From positions 1-29,018 of the IMG/VR virus record IMGVR_UViG_3300002519_000001: a stretch of DNA of 29,018 nt, one strand, 5' to 3'. Position 1 is the first letter of the stretch. Every line of letters starts with the position of its first letter. Under the pieces are notes generated by a model that saw nothing but the letters and a program-made list of their open reading frames with translations, did no database searches and was not told where the DNA came from. The DNA is from a virus. Both the position numbers and the translations under genes were made by a program. This document shows positions 12,669 through 20,647 of this stretch, piece by piece.

Positions 12669-13049
12669 TTGCAGTCAGTGACGATTGAGGTGATGCCCGA
12701 CGCACGGCTGTCAAAGAACCGGCTGAGGTCCACGCACTGGCAGACCTTGAGCAAGCTGTCGAAGAAGGCCAGAGAGGATGCCTTCATCTTGTCCCTGGTA
12801 GAGAAGCCTGATGACTGGGAGACTCCAGCGAGAGCGACTGTAGAGATCACCCAGTACCATGCTCGAACCCCTTTGGACTATGAGGGTTTGGCGTGTCAGG
12901 CAGCTGCTTACCTGGACGGGATGGTGGATGCGGGCATACTTTTGGATGACTCACCGGACGTGGTGGTAAGGTATGAAATGGCTCACCAGAAGGTGAAGAC
13001 TGTAGCTGAGAGTCGGGTGACGATCACAGTGACGCCGGTGAGTGCATAG
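12669..13049 (+). CDS. rusA: RusA-like Holliday junction resolvase
   Basis: 126 residues from a TTG start with AGAGG nine bases upstream; the next ATG at 12693 would cut into the first strand. The N-terminus has LSKNRLRSTHWQTLSKLSKKAR, split over the typical basic region. The family core follows as PLDYEGLACQAAAYLDGMVDAG and LLDDSPDVV. The acidic residues Asp70, Glu72 and Asp93/94 match the positions of the metal-binding acids in RusA, with Glu in place of the second Asp. RusA cuts four-way junctions during phage recombination and before packaging. It is the first gene after the candidate origin and lies upstream of the terminase genes. Confidence 0.85.
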   Translation: MQSVTIEVMPDARLSKNRLRSTHWQTLSKLSKKAREDAFILSLVEKPDDWETPARATVEITQYHARTPLDYEGLACQAAAYLDGMVDAGILLDDSPDVVVRYEMAHQKVKTVAESRVTITVTPVSA

Positions 13050-13061
13050 GAGGTAGCAGTC

Positions 13062-13298
13062 ATGGGAGCGGACACCCCGAAGACCTTTCGGTGCGCCCGG
13101 TGCGGGGCTGAGGAGGAGGCACTTCCCACGGGTATCGCCGACGTTATGGGCGGGACACATTTCACTTACGAAGCACCTCCGGGATGGTGGAACATTACCA
13201 CTGAGGTTGGGATGGTGATGTTCTGCGCTGTCGAGGACGTGGACAGAGTGACCGGCGAGATCATAGACGCCATAGATAACACGGAGGTGCGGCCATGA
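13062..13298 (+). CDS. Small zinc-ribbon protein
   Basis: 78 residues; TAGGAGGTA precedes the ATG. FRCARCGAEEE (9-19) is a single C-x2-C knuckle of ribbon type. APPGWWNI (38-45) and MVMFCAVED (52-60) supply a Trp-rich centre and a third Cys. The layout resembles small phage zinc-ribbon proteins in which the second knuckle is degenerate. Its stop overlaps the next ATG (ATGA). Confidence 0.6.
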   Translation: MGADTPKTFRCARCGAEEEALPTGIADVMGGTHFTYEAPPGWWNITTEVGMVMFCAVEDVDRVTGEIIDAIDNTEVRP

Positions 13299-13375
13299 AG
13301 ATTGAGCCGAGGTATTGCGAGGTGGCGATCAAGCAGCGGGAGGACTACACCGGCGAGAAGGCGGTGAAGGTCTAA
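13295..13375 (+). CDS. 26-residue minigene resembling a DNA methyltransferase C-terminus
   Basis: ATG overlapping the previous stop, with GGAGG seven bases upstream. The peptide contains EPRYCEVAIKQ and DYTGEKA. These match the extreme C-terminus of phage N6-adenine/N4-cytosine methyltransferases, which read roughly (D/E)PxYCDVxxxRWExxTGxKA. The catalytic parts (DPPY, FxGxG) are absent in the bases before it, where another gene is read. It looks like a remnant of a lost methyltransferase that kept, or gained, its own ribosome site. Its stop overlaps the start of the terminase small subunit (TAATG). Confidence 0.55.
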   Translation: MKIEPRYCEVAIKQREDYTGEKAVKV

Positions 13376-13896
13376 TGCCGACACGTAAGCAGCCTGGACT
13401 TAACCCGACCAAGGCCATGAGGGTCACCGCTGAGACCCGGCGTTATAAGATGCTCGAGCTAACTAAGGCGGGCCGTACAGAGAAGGAAATAGCCGAGGCG
13501 CTGGGCGTGGCAAGGAGTCTGGTCAACCGGGATGTAAAGCGTATCCTTGGTGACCTGGCCCGCTCTGCCACGAGGACAGCGGACTCGGTGCGGGCGCTCC
13601 AAATGGAGCGGTATATGGCGCTGCTGTCACGATGGTGGCTCCTGGCAATGCAGGGGGATGCCGAGGCTACCCGTATGGTGCTGGCGATAATGGCAAGGAT
13701 CGATCAGATCAACGGCATCATCCCCGATCGGCCGTTGATCTCCATGACCCAGAACGTCCAGGTCGGTGAGAGCCTCGGCTTGATGGAACTGGCGAGGGCA
13801 ATAGCAAATGGCAACGGTCAATACGGAACTGGTCCAACTGGCTCAGTCAATGGCAGCCAGCCCGACGCTCTACCTGAAGGGGGCGCTGGGGGCTAG
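13375..13896 (+). CDS. Terminase small subunit (HTH)
   Basis: 173 residues from ATG 13375. Residues about 24-60 form a helix-turn-helix (LTKAGRTEKEIAEALGVARS, then LVNRDVKRILGDLA) that would bind the packaging site. A helical oligomerisation region follows (MERYMALLSRWWLLAMQGDAE). The C-terminus is Gly/Asn-rich and disordered. The position directly before the large subunit, overlapping it by 89 bases, supports the call. The fold is typical of TerS, but sequence conservation in this family is low. Confidence 0.75.
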   Translation: MPTRKQPGLNPTKAMRVTAETRRYKMLELTKAGRTEKEIAEALGVARSLVNRDVKRILGDLARSATRTADSVRALQMERYMALLSRWWLLAMQGDAEATRMVLAIMARIDQINGIIPDRPLISMTQNVQVGESLGLMELARAIANGNGQYGTGPTGSVNGSQPDALPEGGAGG

Positions 13897-15145
13897 GCCA
13901 TACAGCAAACAGATTGAGATCGCAGAAGCGGCTCGAGTCTCGAGGCGCATCTCTGTCGTGGGCTGCAATGGCTCCGGCAAGGACTGGCTGGCTGCGAGGT
14001 TGGCATTGTGGTGGGTCACAGCTCACTACCCTGCCAAGGTCGTGGTGACTGGGCCGACCTACCGACAGGTTGACGACGTGGTGTTCAATGAACTCCGAGC
14101 TGCCTACAGGACAGCTGCTATCCCGCTCGGCGGGCGCCTCTTTGAATCTCCACGCTGGGAGCTGGACGAGACCACGTTTATCGTGGGCTTCTCGACTGAC
14201 CGGCCCTGGAACCTTCAGGGCTTCCATTCTCCCCACCTCATGGTCCTCGTCACAGAAGCTCACGCTATGGACGAGGATTCCATCAGCGCACTTTACCGGC
14301 TGAACCCTCAGACCCTCATCCTCGTCGGCAACCCGTTTGCCACCACTGGCCCGTTCTACGCCTCGCATCACATGAACCGTGGCAGCTGGCGGACCTTCAA
14401 CATCTCGGCTTTCGATACTCCTAACCTCGAGGCCGGTCATGTTGTGGTGCCAGGGATGGTCACCCTGGAGGACGTGAAGGATCGGGCAATGGAGTGGGGT
14501 GAAGAGTCACCCATGTACAAGGGCGCCGTCCTGGGGGAGTTCCCAGGAGAGCTGGAGGACTCACTCCTCCCGCTCTGGCTGGCTCAAGAGTCAGTGGCTC
14601 GAGAAGTTAAGCCGGAAGGTGAGGTGGTGGTCAGCTGCGACGTGGCCCGGTTCGGACGGGACCAGACAGTCATGGTTAGAAAGCAAGGCGACGTGGCGGA
14701 GGTAATCCTGAAGATCCAGGGGCAGGACTTGATGGCGATAGCTGGGTGGCTGGGGAGGTACTGCGAGGACCACCAGGTCGACACCCTGGTGATCGACGAC
14801 ACCGGCCTCGGCGGTGGAGTGACCGACAGGCTCCGAGAGGTGGGGATCGGTGACACTGCCCTGGTAGCCTTCAAGGGTGGGGAGAAGGCGAGGGCTTCCG
14901 ACAGGTTCGCCAATCGGGTGACCGAGTCCTGGTGGCTGGTGCGGGAGTGGGTGATGGACGGCGGGAAGCTGCCGAATGATGACAATCTGATCGGCCAGCT
15001 AACCAGCAGGCGATACGTGATCCAGTCCGACAAGCGGCTTCAGCTCGAGTCGAAGAGCAAGATGAGCCGATCCCCAGATGAGGCTGACGCCCTGGCAATG
15101 GCGGTCTACGGCAGCCATGACACAGTGGGGGTGGGGGTATGGTGA
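13808..15145 (+). CDS. terL: Terminase large subunit
   Basis: 445 residues. The ATPase half shows VVGCNGSGKDW (Walker A, Lys58), TGPTYRQVDDVVFNEL, and VLVTEAHAMDED as the Walker B/catalytic Glu region (Glu150). The Walker B Asp is replaced by Thr149. LILVGNPFATTGPF is the coupling motif. The nuclease half has VVVSCDVARFGRDQT (Asp278), DTLVIDDTGLGGGV and DEADALAMAVYG, the three acidic sites of the RNase H fold. It pumps DNA into proheads and cuts it. GAGGGC upstream supports ATG 13808; ATG 13850 would remove the overlap with TerS. Confidence 0.92.
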   Translation: MATVNTELVQLAQSMAASPTLYLKGALGARPYSKQIEIAEAARVSRRISVVGCNGSGKDWLAARLALWWVTAHYPAKVVVTGPTYRQVDDVVFNELRAAYRTAAIPLGGRLFESPRWELDETTFIVGFSTDRPWNLQGFHSPHLMVLVTEAHAMDEDSISALYRLNPQTLILVGNPFATTGPFYASHHMNRGSWRTFNISAFDTPNLEAGHVVVPGMVTLEDVKDRAMEWGEESPMYKGAVLGEFPGELEDSLLPLWLAQESVAREVKPEGEVVVSCDVARFGRDQTVMVRKQGDVAEVILKIQGQDLMAIAGWLGRYCEDHQVDTLVIDDTGLGGGVTDRLREVGIGDTALVAFKGGEKARASDRFANRVTESWWLVREWVMDGGKLPNDDNLIGQLTSRRYVIQSDKRLQLESKSKMSRSPDEADALAMAVYGSHDTVGVGVW

Positions 15146-15252
15146 CCAAGGAGCTGCGCTGCGAGGCTTGCGGGAAGCTGCTGGCAGAGAAGGCTACTCC
15201 TGGCACGGTGATCGTCTGCTCCCGCTGCAAGACCCGCAACGAGGCTGACTGA
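15139..15252 (+). CDS. Com-like zinc-finger protein
   Basis: 37 residues, ATG overlapping the terminase stop, with GGGGGTGGGGG before it. LRCEACGKLLAE and CSRCKTRNEAD reproduce the two knuckles of the Mu Com family (RCxxCxKLL...CxRCxxxN). Mu Com is a zinc-finger protein that binds mom mRNA and activates its translation. Com-like fingers also occur near terminase or portal genes of other phages, where their role is not settled. No mom gene is seen here. Too short for routine ORF calling. Confidence 0.8.
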   Translation: MVTKELRCEACGKLLAEKATPGTVIVCSRCKTRNEAD

Positions 15253-15299
15253 CTGTCGTGGTGGCGATTGCAGGTGCGGGTGTCATTTCGTACAGCAGA

Positions 15300-15337
15300 T
15301 TGACGCAATATGACCGGGCGTGATATCGTCCATATCA
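15300..15337 (+). promoter_or_regulatory. Possible promoter and inverted repeat before the portal
   Basis: TTGACG (15300-15305) is a good -35, but the -10 candidates at the right distance (GATATC) are poor. TGATAT (15321-15326) and ATATCA (15332-15337) form an inverted repeat. The 145-base gap (15253-15397) before the portal holds no gene and could carry the start of the structural transcript. Confidence 0.35.
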
Positions 15338-15397
15338 GTGGCCTGATCCGACACAGTGTCCGAGGCTTTGCAAGCCCGAAGTCGGAGGAGGCCACTA

Positions 15398-17443
15398 TTG
15401 GCGTTTTGGGACAGGTTTGCCAAGCAAGAAACTGAGACAGTTTCTGCTACTATCCCGCTCGTCCCTGATGTCTCTGGCGCACAATACCCCACAGCCAACT
15501 ACGAGAATTTTGCCTCTGAAGGGTATGGCAAGAATGAGATCGTCCATGCCTGTATCCGAGAGTTAGCCACCGCCGCTGCCTCGCCCCGCTATTACGTCCA
15601 GCGTAACAAGGCCAACGGTCTCAATGAGGCTGACCCGGCCACCACTCCGCTCGGCCAGCTCTTCGCTCGTCCCAACAGCCAGGACGACATGTACAGCTGG
15701 ACCGAGAAGTTCGTTACTCACCTCTACGTCTCCGGCAACGTCTACGTCCTCAAGGAGCGAGACCGGTCTAACAGGGTCATCAACCTCTGGCTGCTGCGCC
15801 CTGATCGCATCTCAATCAAGCCGGGGGACATGCAGCGCCACACCTACCGCTACACCATCGACGGGCGTGACTACGAGATACCAACCGAGAACATCGCCCA
15901 TATGGCGTTCCCCAACCCCAGCGGGGACGTATACGGCCTGTCCCCCCTGTCGGTGCTGTCACGGATCGTCAACCTCGACTTGGCGATGACTGACTTTGCC
16001 AAGGTCTACTTCCAGAATGCCGGTGTTCCGTCAGGACTATTGAAGGTCAAAAAGAGGATCAACTCAGCTGAAGAGGCCGGGGTGATCCGGTCCAGGTGGC
16101 GGTCGACTTTCGGCGGCACAAATAACATGCACCGGGTGGCGATCCTGGACGAAGACGCCGAGTATCAGGCAATGGCATCAGCTCCGAAAGACATGGACTT
16201 GACGGGCCTGCACTACCTGACTGAGACGAGAATCTGCTCGGTCTTCGGCGTCCCGCCGATCATAATCAGCGCCAACGTGGGGTTGGCACGTTCTACATAT
16301 TCAAATTACAAAGAGGCTCGGCTGTCTTTCCATAGCGAGACCGTCGAACCACTCATCTCGAGGATCATCCGCTTCCTCAACAATGCGATGGCCCCAGAGT
16401 TCGGCTCTGATTACGCCCTGGCTGTCGACTTCAGTGCGGTGCTGAGTCCGTTGGACGACAGCAACGAACAGGCCACCCGAATCTCAATGCTCTACCAGGC
16501 CGGTGTCATCACGCTGAACGAGGCGAGGGGATATGTCGGGCAGCCAGCCGTCGACAGCGGCGAGGCGTTCATCGCCGCCGGGGTGTCCTTTGGAACTGAT
16601 AACAAGCCCGACATGAGCTTGCCAGCTGCCCAGGATGCGAAGGAGTTAAAAGCCCCCCAGCCCTCAGACCGTGCTATGCGGATGAATGACCAGTTGCTGG
16701 AAACCAGAGAGGCCGAGGTGCTGGTACTGGAACCCCAGCTGGACAGGCACTATCGCAGACTCAGAGACAGGGTCAGCGGAATCCTTGGCCGGTTGATGGA
16801 GCGATCCCAGGGAGCGGAAGAGGTCAAGGATCTTCCTGGGAGCGCCGACGAGTTTCTCCCACCGGGAGCAACGAACGAGCTGGCTGACATCCTGCGGAAC
16901 AGCTACATGAGAGTGACACGGGGAACCTACCAGGTCATAGACGACTCTGGGGTTGTGGGAGCCGTGCAATGGGCGGACGACTCCCCAGTTGTGACGGGCA
17001 TCCTGACCACGGTGAACGGGCGGGCAAACATGATCCATTCCACCACCAAGAAATACCTCCAGAAAGCCATCGAGACCGCCATGACTCGAGGCTACACGGT
17101 TGAGCAGCTGGCGAGGGGTGTTCCGAAGGAGAATTTCCCAGGGGTCCGGTCCCTGATGTCAGAAACCAAGGTTAGAGCAAAGCTGATTGCCAGAACCGAG
17201 GTCATGCGCTCGCAAAACATGACCTCGACCCGGCTCTATAGAGACCAGGGTTTCAACTTCGTCTCAGCTGTGGACATTGACGGCGACAGGGGTGACACCT
17301 CCGTCCCGCCTGAAGACCCCTATGGCTACACCTGCGCCCAGCGGAACGGCACGGTGTATCGCACCGAGGATGCTGAGAACATCATGGATCACCCGAACGG
17401 CACCCTGTCGTGGATGCCGATGCCTAGCAACTACAGGGGGTAG
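15398..17443 (+). CDS. Portal protein fused to a MuF head-morphogenesis domain
   Basis: 681 residues from TTG 15398, chosen because GGAGGAGG lies six bases upstream; a GTG at 15356 has no ribosome site. Residues about 25-420 are an HK97-type portal (VHACIRELATAAASPRYYV, HLYVSGNVYVLKERD, LLRPDRISIKPGD, YGLSPLSVLSRIVNLDLA, FGVPPIIIS). Portals of this group are usually near 400-450 residues. The extra 230 residues end in a Mu gpF-like domain with KLIARTEVMRSQNMTSTRLY and YTCAQRNGTVYRTEDAE. Fusion of portal and MuF ensures one MuF copy per portal subunit. It forms the DNA entry vertex and may deliver the MuF part. Confidence 0.88.
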   Translation: MAFWDRFAKQETETVSATIPLVPDVSGAQYPTANYENFASEGYGKNEIVHACIRELATAAASPRYYVQRNKANGLNEADPATTPLGQLFARPNSQDDMYSWTEKFVTHLYVSGNVYVLKERDRSNRVINLWLLRPDRISIKPGDMQRHTYRYTIDGRDYEIPTENIAHMAFPNPSGDVYGLSPLSVLSRIVNLDLAMTDFAKVYFQNAGVPSGLLKVKKRINSAEEAGVIRSRWRSTFGGTNNMHRVAILDEDAEYQAMASAPKDMDLTGLHYLTETRICSVFGVPPIIISANVGLARSTYSNYKEARLSFHSETVEPLISRIIRFLNNAMAPEFGSDYALAVDFSAVLSPLDDSNEQATRISMLYQAGVITLNEARGYVGQPAVDSGEAFIAAGVSFGTDNKPDMSLPAAQDAKELKAPQPSDRAMRMNDQLLETREAEVLVLEPQLDRHYRRLRDRVSGILGRLMERSQGAEEVKDLPGSADEFLPPGATNELADILRNSYMRVTRGTYQVIDDSGVVGAVQWADDSPVVTGILTTVNGRANMIHSTTKKYLQKAIETAMTRGYTVEQLARGVPKENFPGVRSLMSETKVRAKLIARTEVMRSQNMTSTRLYRDQGFNFVSAVDIDGDRGDTSVPPEDPYGYTCAQRNGTVYRTEDAENIMDHPNGTLSWMPMPSNYRG

Positions 17444-17445
17444 CG

Positions 17446-18198
17446 ATGGAAACAGCGATGGAAACCAAGATTAGTCACGGCAGCGCCACCAAGATCCTCG
17501 ACGCCAAGGCAGGCATCATCGAGGCATACGTAAACACGATGGAGGTGATCGACTCGGATGGGGACATCATATCCAAGGCGGCGTTCGACAATTCGCTGGG
17601 GTCGTTGCCCATCCCGGTCCTGGCCTCTCACGATCAGAGCGAGGTCGTCGGGAAAGTCCTGACGGCTCGAGCTGTGGCAGGTGCCGACGGCTCCCGGATC
17701 CACCGGCTCCACGCCACGATGCAGATGAACATGGAGACCCAGGCAGGGCGTGAGGCGTTCAGTAACGTGGCCGGGGATTTCGTCAGGGAGTGGAGCGTGG
17801 GCTTCAACATGCGGCCCAACGGTTCCAAGATCGAGACCATCGACGGCATGTCAGTCCGTGTGATTGAAGACCTCGACTGGGTTGAGGCCAGCACGGTCAT
17901 TCGGGGCGCATCCCCCTACACCCAGACCATCAGTGCGAAAGCAGCTGAGAAGGATGCCATCCCTGGTCACGATACCTCGACCAGTGGCGCCCCCTCAGCC
18001 ATGGGTGGGGCCGACATCCCCGAGGATGCCGACCTTGAACCCGCCGAGCTAGACAAAGCCCAGTCTGCCCCAGGCACGGCCCAGGATGCCGCCCCTGGCA
18101 CGGACAACGTGGTCAAGCATGACTACGGGGTTGCCAGGTTAAAACTGACGCAGTTAAAACTAAAACTGGCGCAAGCCAAGAAGGAGTTTAAATCGTGA
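17446..18198 (+). CDS. Prohead protease (HK97 family)
   Basis: 250 residues. GIIEAYVNTMEVIDSDGDII, then PVLASHDQSEVVGK with His62, and REWSVGF with Ser117 match the catalytic layout of caudovirus prohead proteases (peptidase S78/U35). DWVEASTVIRGASP follows as the conserved end of the fold. Residues about 165-250 are Ala/Pro/Asp-rich and end in a Lys-rich coiled coil (LKLTQLKLKLAQAKKEFK), which may act as a scaffold. It would process the capsid precursor during maturation. GGGGG precedes the ATG and its end overlaps the capsid gene by four bases. Confidence 0.88.
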   Translation: METAMETKISHGSATKILDAKAGIIEAYVNTMEVIDSDGDIISKAAFDNSLGSLPIPVLASHDQSEVVGKVLTARAVAGADGSRIHRLHATMQMNMETQAGREAFSNVAGDFVREWSVGFNMRPNGSKIETIDGMSVRVIEDLDWVEASTVIRGASPYTQTISAKAAEKDAIPGHDTSTSGAPSAMGGADIPEDADLEPAELDKAQSAPGTAQDAAPGTDNVVKHDYGVARLKLTQLKLKLAQAKKEFKS

Positions 18199-19502
18199 AT
18201 ACTGGGAAGATTAGAGAAGAGGCCGGGGCGCTGCTTACTCAAGCAGAGACGGCGCTTGCGGACGGCGAGATCGAGCAGTTCGAGCGGATGGTGGAGGACG
18301 CCCAGGGTCAGATGACCAAGGCTGACTCCATCGATCAGGCGGCGTCCCAGCTGAAGAAGCTCAAGGGTGAGTTCAGCACGCCAGCCAATACCGTCCCGAT
18401 AGCGTCCAAGGATGTTGCGGTCTACGACCCCGACGATCAGGGCGCACAGAACAAGGCGTCCTACAAGCCTGCCAGCTGGGTGAAGGGTCTCCCGGCGATG
18501 TCGCAGCCGGTCTGGGTCCAGGAAAAGATGGGCCACACGCAGAAGGAAGAAGCTCAGTTTCAGACGGACACGTTTGTGAAATGGCTCCGCTCCTCCAGCG
18601 ATGACATGTTTTGGAAGACGGCCACACCTGATGAGGTGAAGGCCATGCAAGAGGACACGGACGCCGAAGGGGGCTTCTTCGTTCCAGAAGAGTTCATAAA
18701 TCAGACGATTCACGATCCCGGAGTTCCAGGTTCTCAGCTGCGCCCGCTCTGCACGGTGATCAGGGTGTCTTCCAAGGACGGCTACGTCCCCACCCTTGGG
18801 TCGGCCACCTGGGCAGCGATAGCAGAAGAGGCGTCGTACTCCGACCAGACGCCCACCGTCGGGCAGGTTTCGTTCAGCCTGGAGAAGTCCGGTGGCTTGG
18901 TCAAGGTCACCAGGGAACTCCTGGACGACAGTGCGGTCAACCTCCCCTCCCTGCTCAGCCAGATTTTCATGGAAAGTGCTGGGCGGTTTGAAGACGTGGG
19001 GATCATCAGCGGCAACGACTCCACCCAGTACGGTGGGATAATGAGCGACGCTGCCGTTGCGTTCTACACTATGGCAGGGTCATCCGCCGTGGTGACGGCC
19101 GACCTGATCGGCACGTACTACCTGCTGGAAGCCCAGTTCAGAGCGAACGCCACCTGGGTGATGAAATCAGCGATCAACTCGCTCATCAACCAGATTCAGG
19201 TGACGGGCGCCGGGGTGACTGGAATCCCTCGCATTGACACTGCGCCTAGTGCGTTCATCCTTGGCCGCCCAGTGGTGGACACCGATGTCACAAGCGGGTT
19301 GGGTGCAACGATCACCAGCACCGAGAAGATCGCCATCTTCGGCGACATGAGGCAGTACTACATTTTCGACAGGATCGGTTTCACGATCCGTCGGAATGAC
19401 AGCCTCTACATGGAAAATGACCAGGTCGGTTTCTTCGCCAGCAGGCGGGGTGACGGCCAGGTCGGTCTCAGCTCGGCCTTCAAGATTCCAAGAGCGGCAT
19501 AG
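18195..19502 (+). CDS. Major capsid protein, HK97 fold
   Basis: 435 residues, GTG start overlapping the protease stop (GTGA), AAGGAG eight bases upstream. The first about 110 residues are an acidic helical delta domain (GALLTQAETALADGEIEQF, SQLKKLKGEF) expected to be removed by the protease. The mature part shows HK97 signatures: TDAEGGFFVPEEFINQTI, LRPLCTVIRVSSKDGYVP, VTRELLDDSAVNLPSLL, WVMKSAINSLINQIQ and FGDMRQYYIFDRIGFTIRR. A UUCG hairpin follows the gene. It forms the icosahedral shell. Confidence 0.92.
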   Translation: MNTGKIREEAGALLTQAETALADGEIEQFERMVEDAQGQMTKADSIDQAASQLKKLKGEFSTPANTVPIASKDVAVYDPDDQGAQNKASYKPASWVKGLPAMSQPVWVQEKMGHTQKEEAQFQTDTFVKWLRSSSDDMFWKTATPDEVKAMQEDTDAEGGFFVPEEFINQTIHDPGVPGSQLRPLCTVIRVSSKDGYVPTLGSATWAAIAEEASYSDQTPTVGQVSFSLEKSGGLVKVTRELLDDSAVNLPSLLSQIFMESAGRFEDVGIISGNDSTQYGGIMSDAAVAFYTMAGSSAVVTADLIGTYYLLEAQFRANATWVMKSAINSLINQIQVTGAGVTGIPRIDTAPSAFILGRPVVDTDVTSGLGATITSTEKIAIFGDMRQYYIFDRIGFTIRRNDSLYMENDQVGFFASRRGDGQVGLSSAFKIPRAA

Positions 19503-19513
19503 TAGAGCAAGCA

Positions 19514-19539
19514 GGGGGTGGGGCTTCGGCCCCACCCCC
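19514..19539 (+). terminator. UUCG-capped hairpin after the capsid gene
   Basis: GGGGGTGGGGC (19514-19524), TTCG loop, GCCCCACCCCC (19529-19539): an 11-bp perfect stem with a very stable tetraloop. No U-tract follows. It may partially stop transcription or protect the 3' end of capsid mRNA, lowering expression of the connector genes relative to capsid. Confidence 0.75.
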
Positions 19540-19556
19540 CAGGCTGGGAGGATTTT

Positions 19557-19727
19557 ATGGCGAGAGCAAAGAGCTTGGTCAATGTGACGTTCAGTGCCAC
19601 CGGGGAGGTTTATCAGCTGGGGCAGACCTATGACGTCCCGGCTGCCACCCTGGAGCGATACCCGGATTACTTCAAGGTCTCCAAGGCAAAGGCAAACAAG
19701 CGGTCCAAGACTGAGGAGAACAAATAG
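19557..19727 (+). CDS. Small hypothetical head protein
   Basis: 56 residues from ATG 19557 (GGGAGGA four bases upstream). LVNVTFSATGEVYQLGQTYD followed by VPAATLERYPDYFKV is a small β-rich domain, with a Lys-rich tail (KANKRSKTEE). Short proteins of this type between capsid and connector genes are common and sometimes decorate heads. The family is not certain. Confidence 0.65.
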   Translation: MARAKSLVNVTFSATGEVYQLGQTYDVPAATLERYPDYFKVSKAKANKRSKTEENK

Positions 19728-20647
19728 TGGCAACCCGCCACACCTACACCAGCACGGACGACCTGAGAGATTACCTGTCGGGTACTAGCTACTCATCAGG
19801 CTGGACCTCTGATGGGGCGTCCTTGCGGTTGATCCTTGAGGCTGAGTCACGGCGCATAGACGACTATTGCGGTGGTGGGGCTTTTGGGCCGCTCACAGAA
19901 TCCCGATACTACGACATCGGGAGGGGCAACCTGCGGCACACGTATCAGTATTCGGTCTATGGCACACCAGCTGGAGAGATCGGTAATGCCGAAACGCTGG
20001 TGAACGTGATCCCATTGGATGGCTGGCTTATAAGCGCCACAACGGTCACCGCCTATGGGCAAACTGCCAGAACCGACAATACGACGCTCTCAGAGGGTTA
20101 TGGGGCCGACTATTGGCTGCTCCCGTACAACTCCGCCCCCAAGACAATCTTCCAGATGAACGAGGACACGTCCAACACCCTGTCAGCTGGGCAACAGACC
20201 TTGCTGATCAACGGTCAATGGGGGTACACCGCTGACACGATCAGCGTCACGACCTCAGACGCTATCACGTCAACAACCGCCACGTCCGTGTCGGTAACAT
20301 CTGCCACCGATCTGAGTGCGGCAATGACGATCCTGGTCGATGCCGAGCAGATGTACATCACGGCGATTTCAGGCAATACCCTCACGGCAGAGCGTGCCTG
20401 TAATGGCACGACAGGGGCAACGCATAGCGGTGGAGCGACTGTCTACCGGTACGACTATGAACCCCTGATCGCCCAGGCGTGCAAAGACCTAGCCAAGATC
20501 GTGTTCCGAGACCGAGACCTTGGACGGGTCGATGCCATCGGAGGGGAAGGCATGGACATCACCAGGAGCAGCCGAGAGTTGGCGCAGATTCTGAACACCC
20601 TCAACCCCTACCGGGTGGCTTCTACGAGCAACGGGGTGATGTTCTAA
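19727..20647 (+). CDS. Head-tail connector-like protein with inserted β-domain
   Basis: 306 residues, GTG overlapping the previous TAG. The N-terminus (YTSTDDLRDYLSGTSY, LRLILEAESRRIDDYCGGGAFGP) and C-terminus (YEPLIAQACKDLAKIVFRDR, GGEGMDITRSSRELAQIL) together resemble the gp6-type connector helical bundle. The middle (about 60-240) is a Thr/Ser-rich β-domain with two blocks rich in VT and TS words. Connectors of this class usually have 100-200 residues, so the insert accounts for the extra size. The role at the neck is inferred from order and the terminal helices. Confidence 0.65.
   Translation: MATRHTYTSTDDLRDYLSGTSYSSGWTSDGASLRLILEAESRRIDDYCGGGAFGPLTESRYYDIGRGNLRHTYQYSVYGTPAGEIGNAETLVNVIPLDGWLISATTVTAYGQTARTDNTTLSEGYGADYWLLPYNSAPKTIFQMNEDTSNTLSAGQQTLLINGQWGYTADTISVTTSDAITSTTATSVSVTSATDLSAAMTILVDAEQMYITAISGNTLTAERACNGTTGATHSGGATVYRYDYEPLIAQACKDLAKIVFRDRDLGRVDAIGGEGMDITRSSRELAQILNTLNPYRVASTSNGVMF

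Noticed and set aside
15356-15397. GTG 15356 as the portal start
   Set aside because: No ribosome site precedes it, whereas TTG 15398 has GGAGGAGG six bases upstream.
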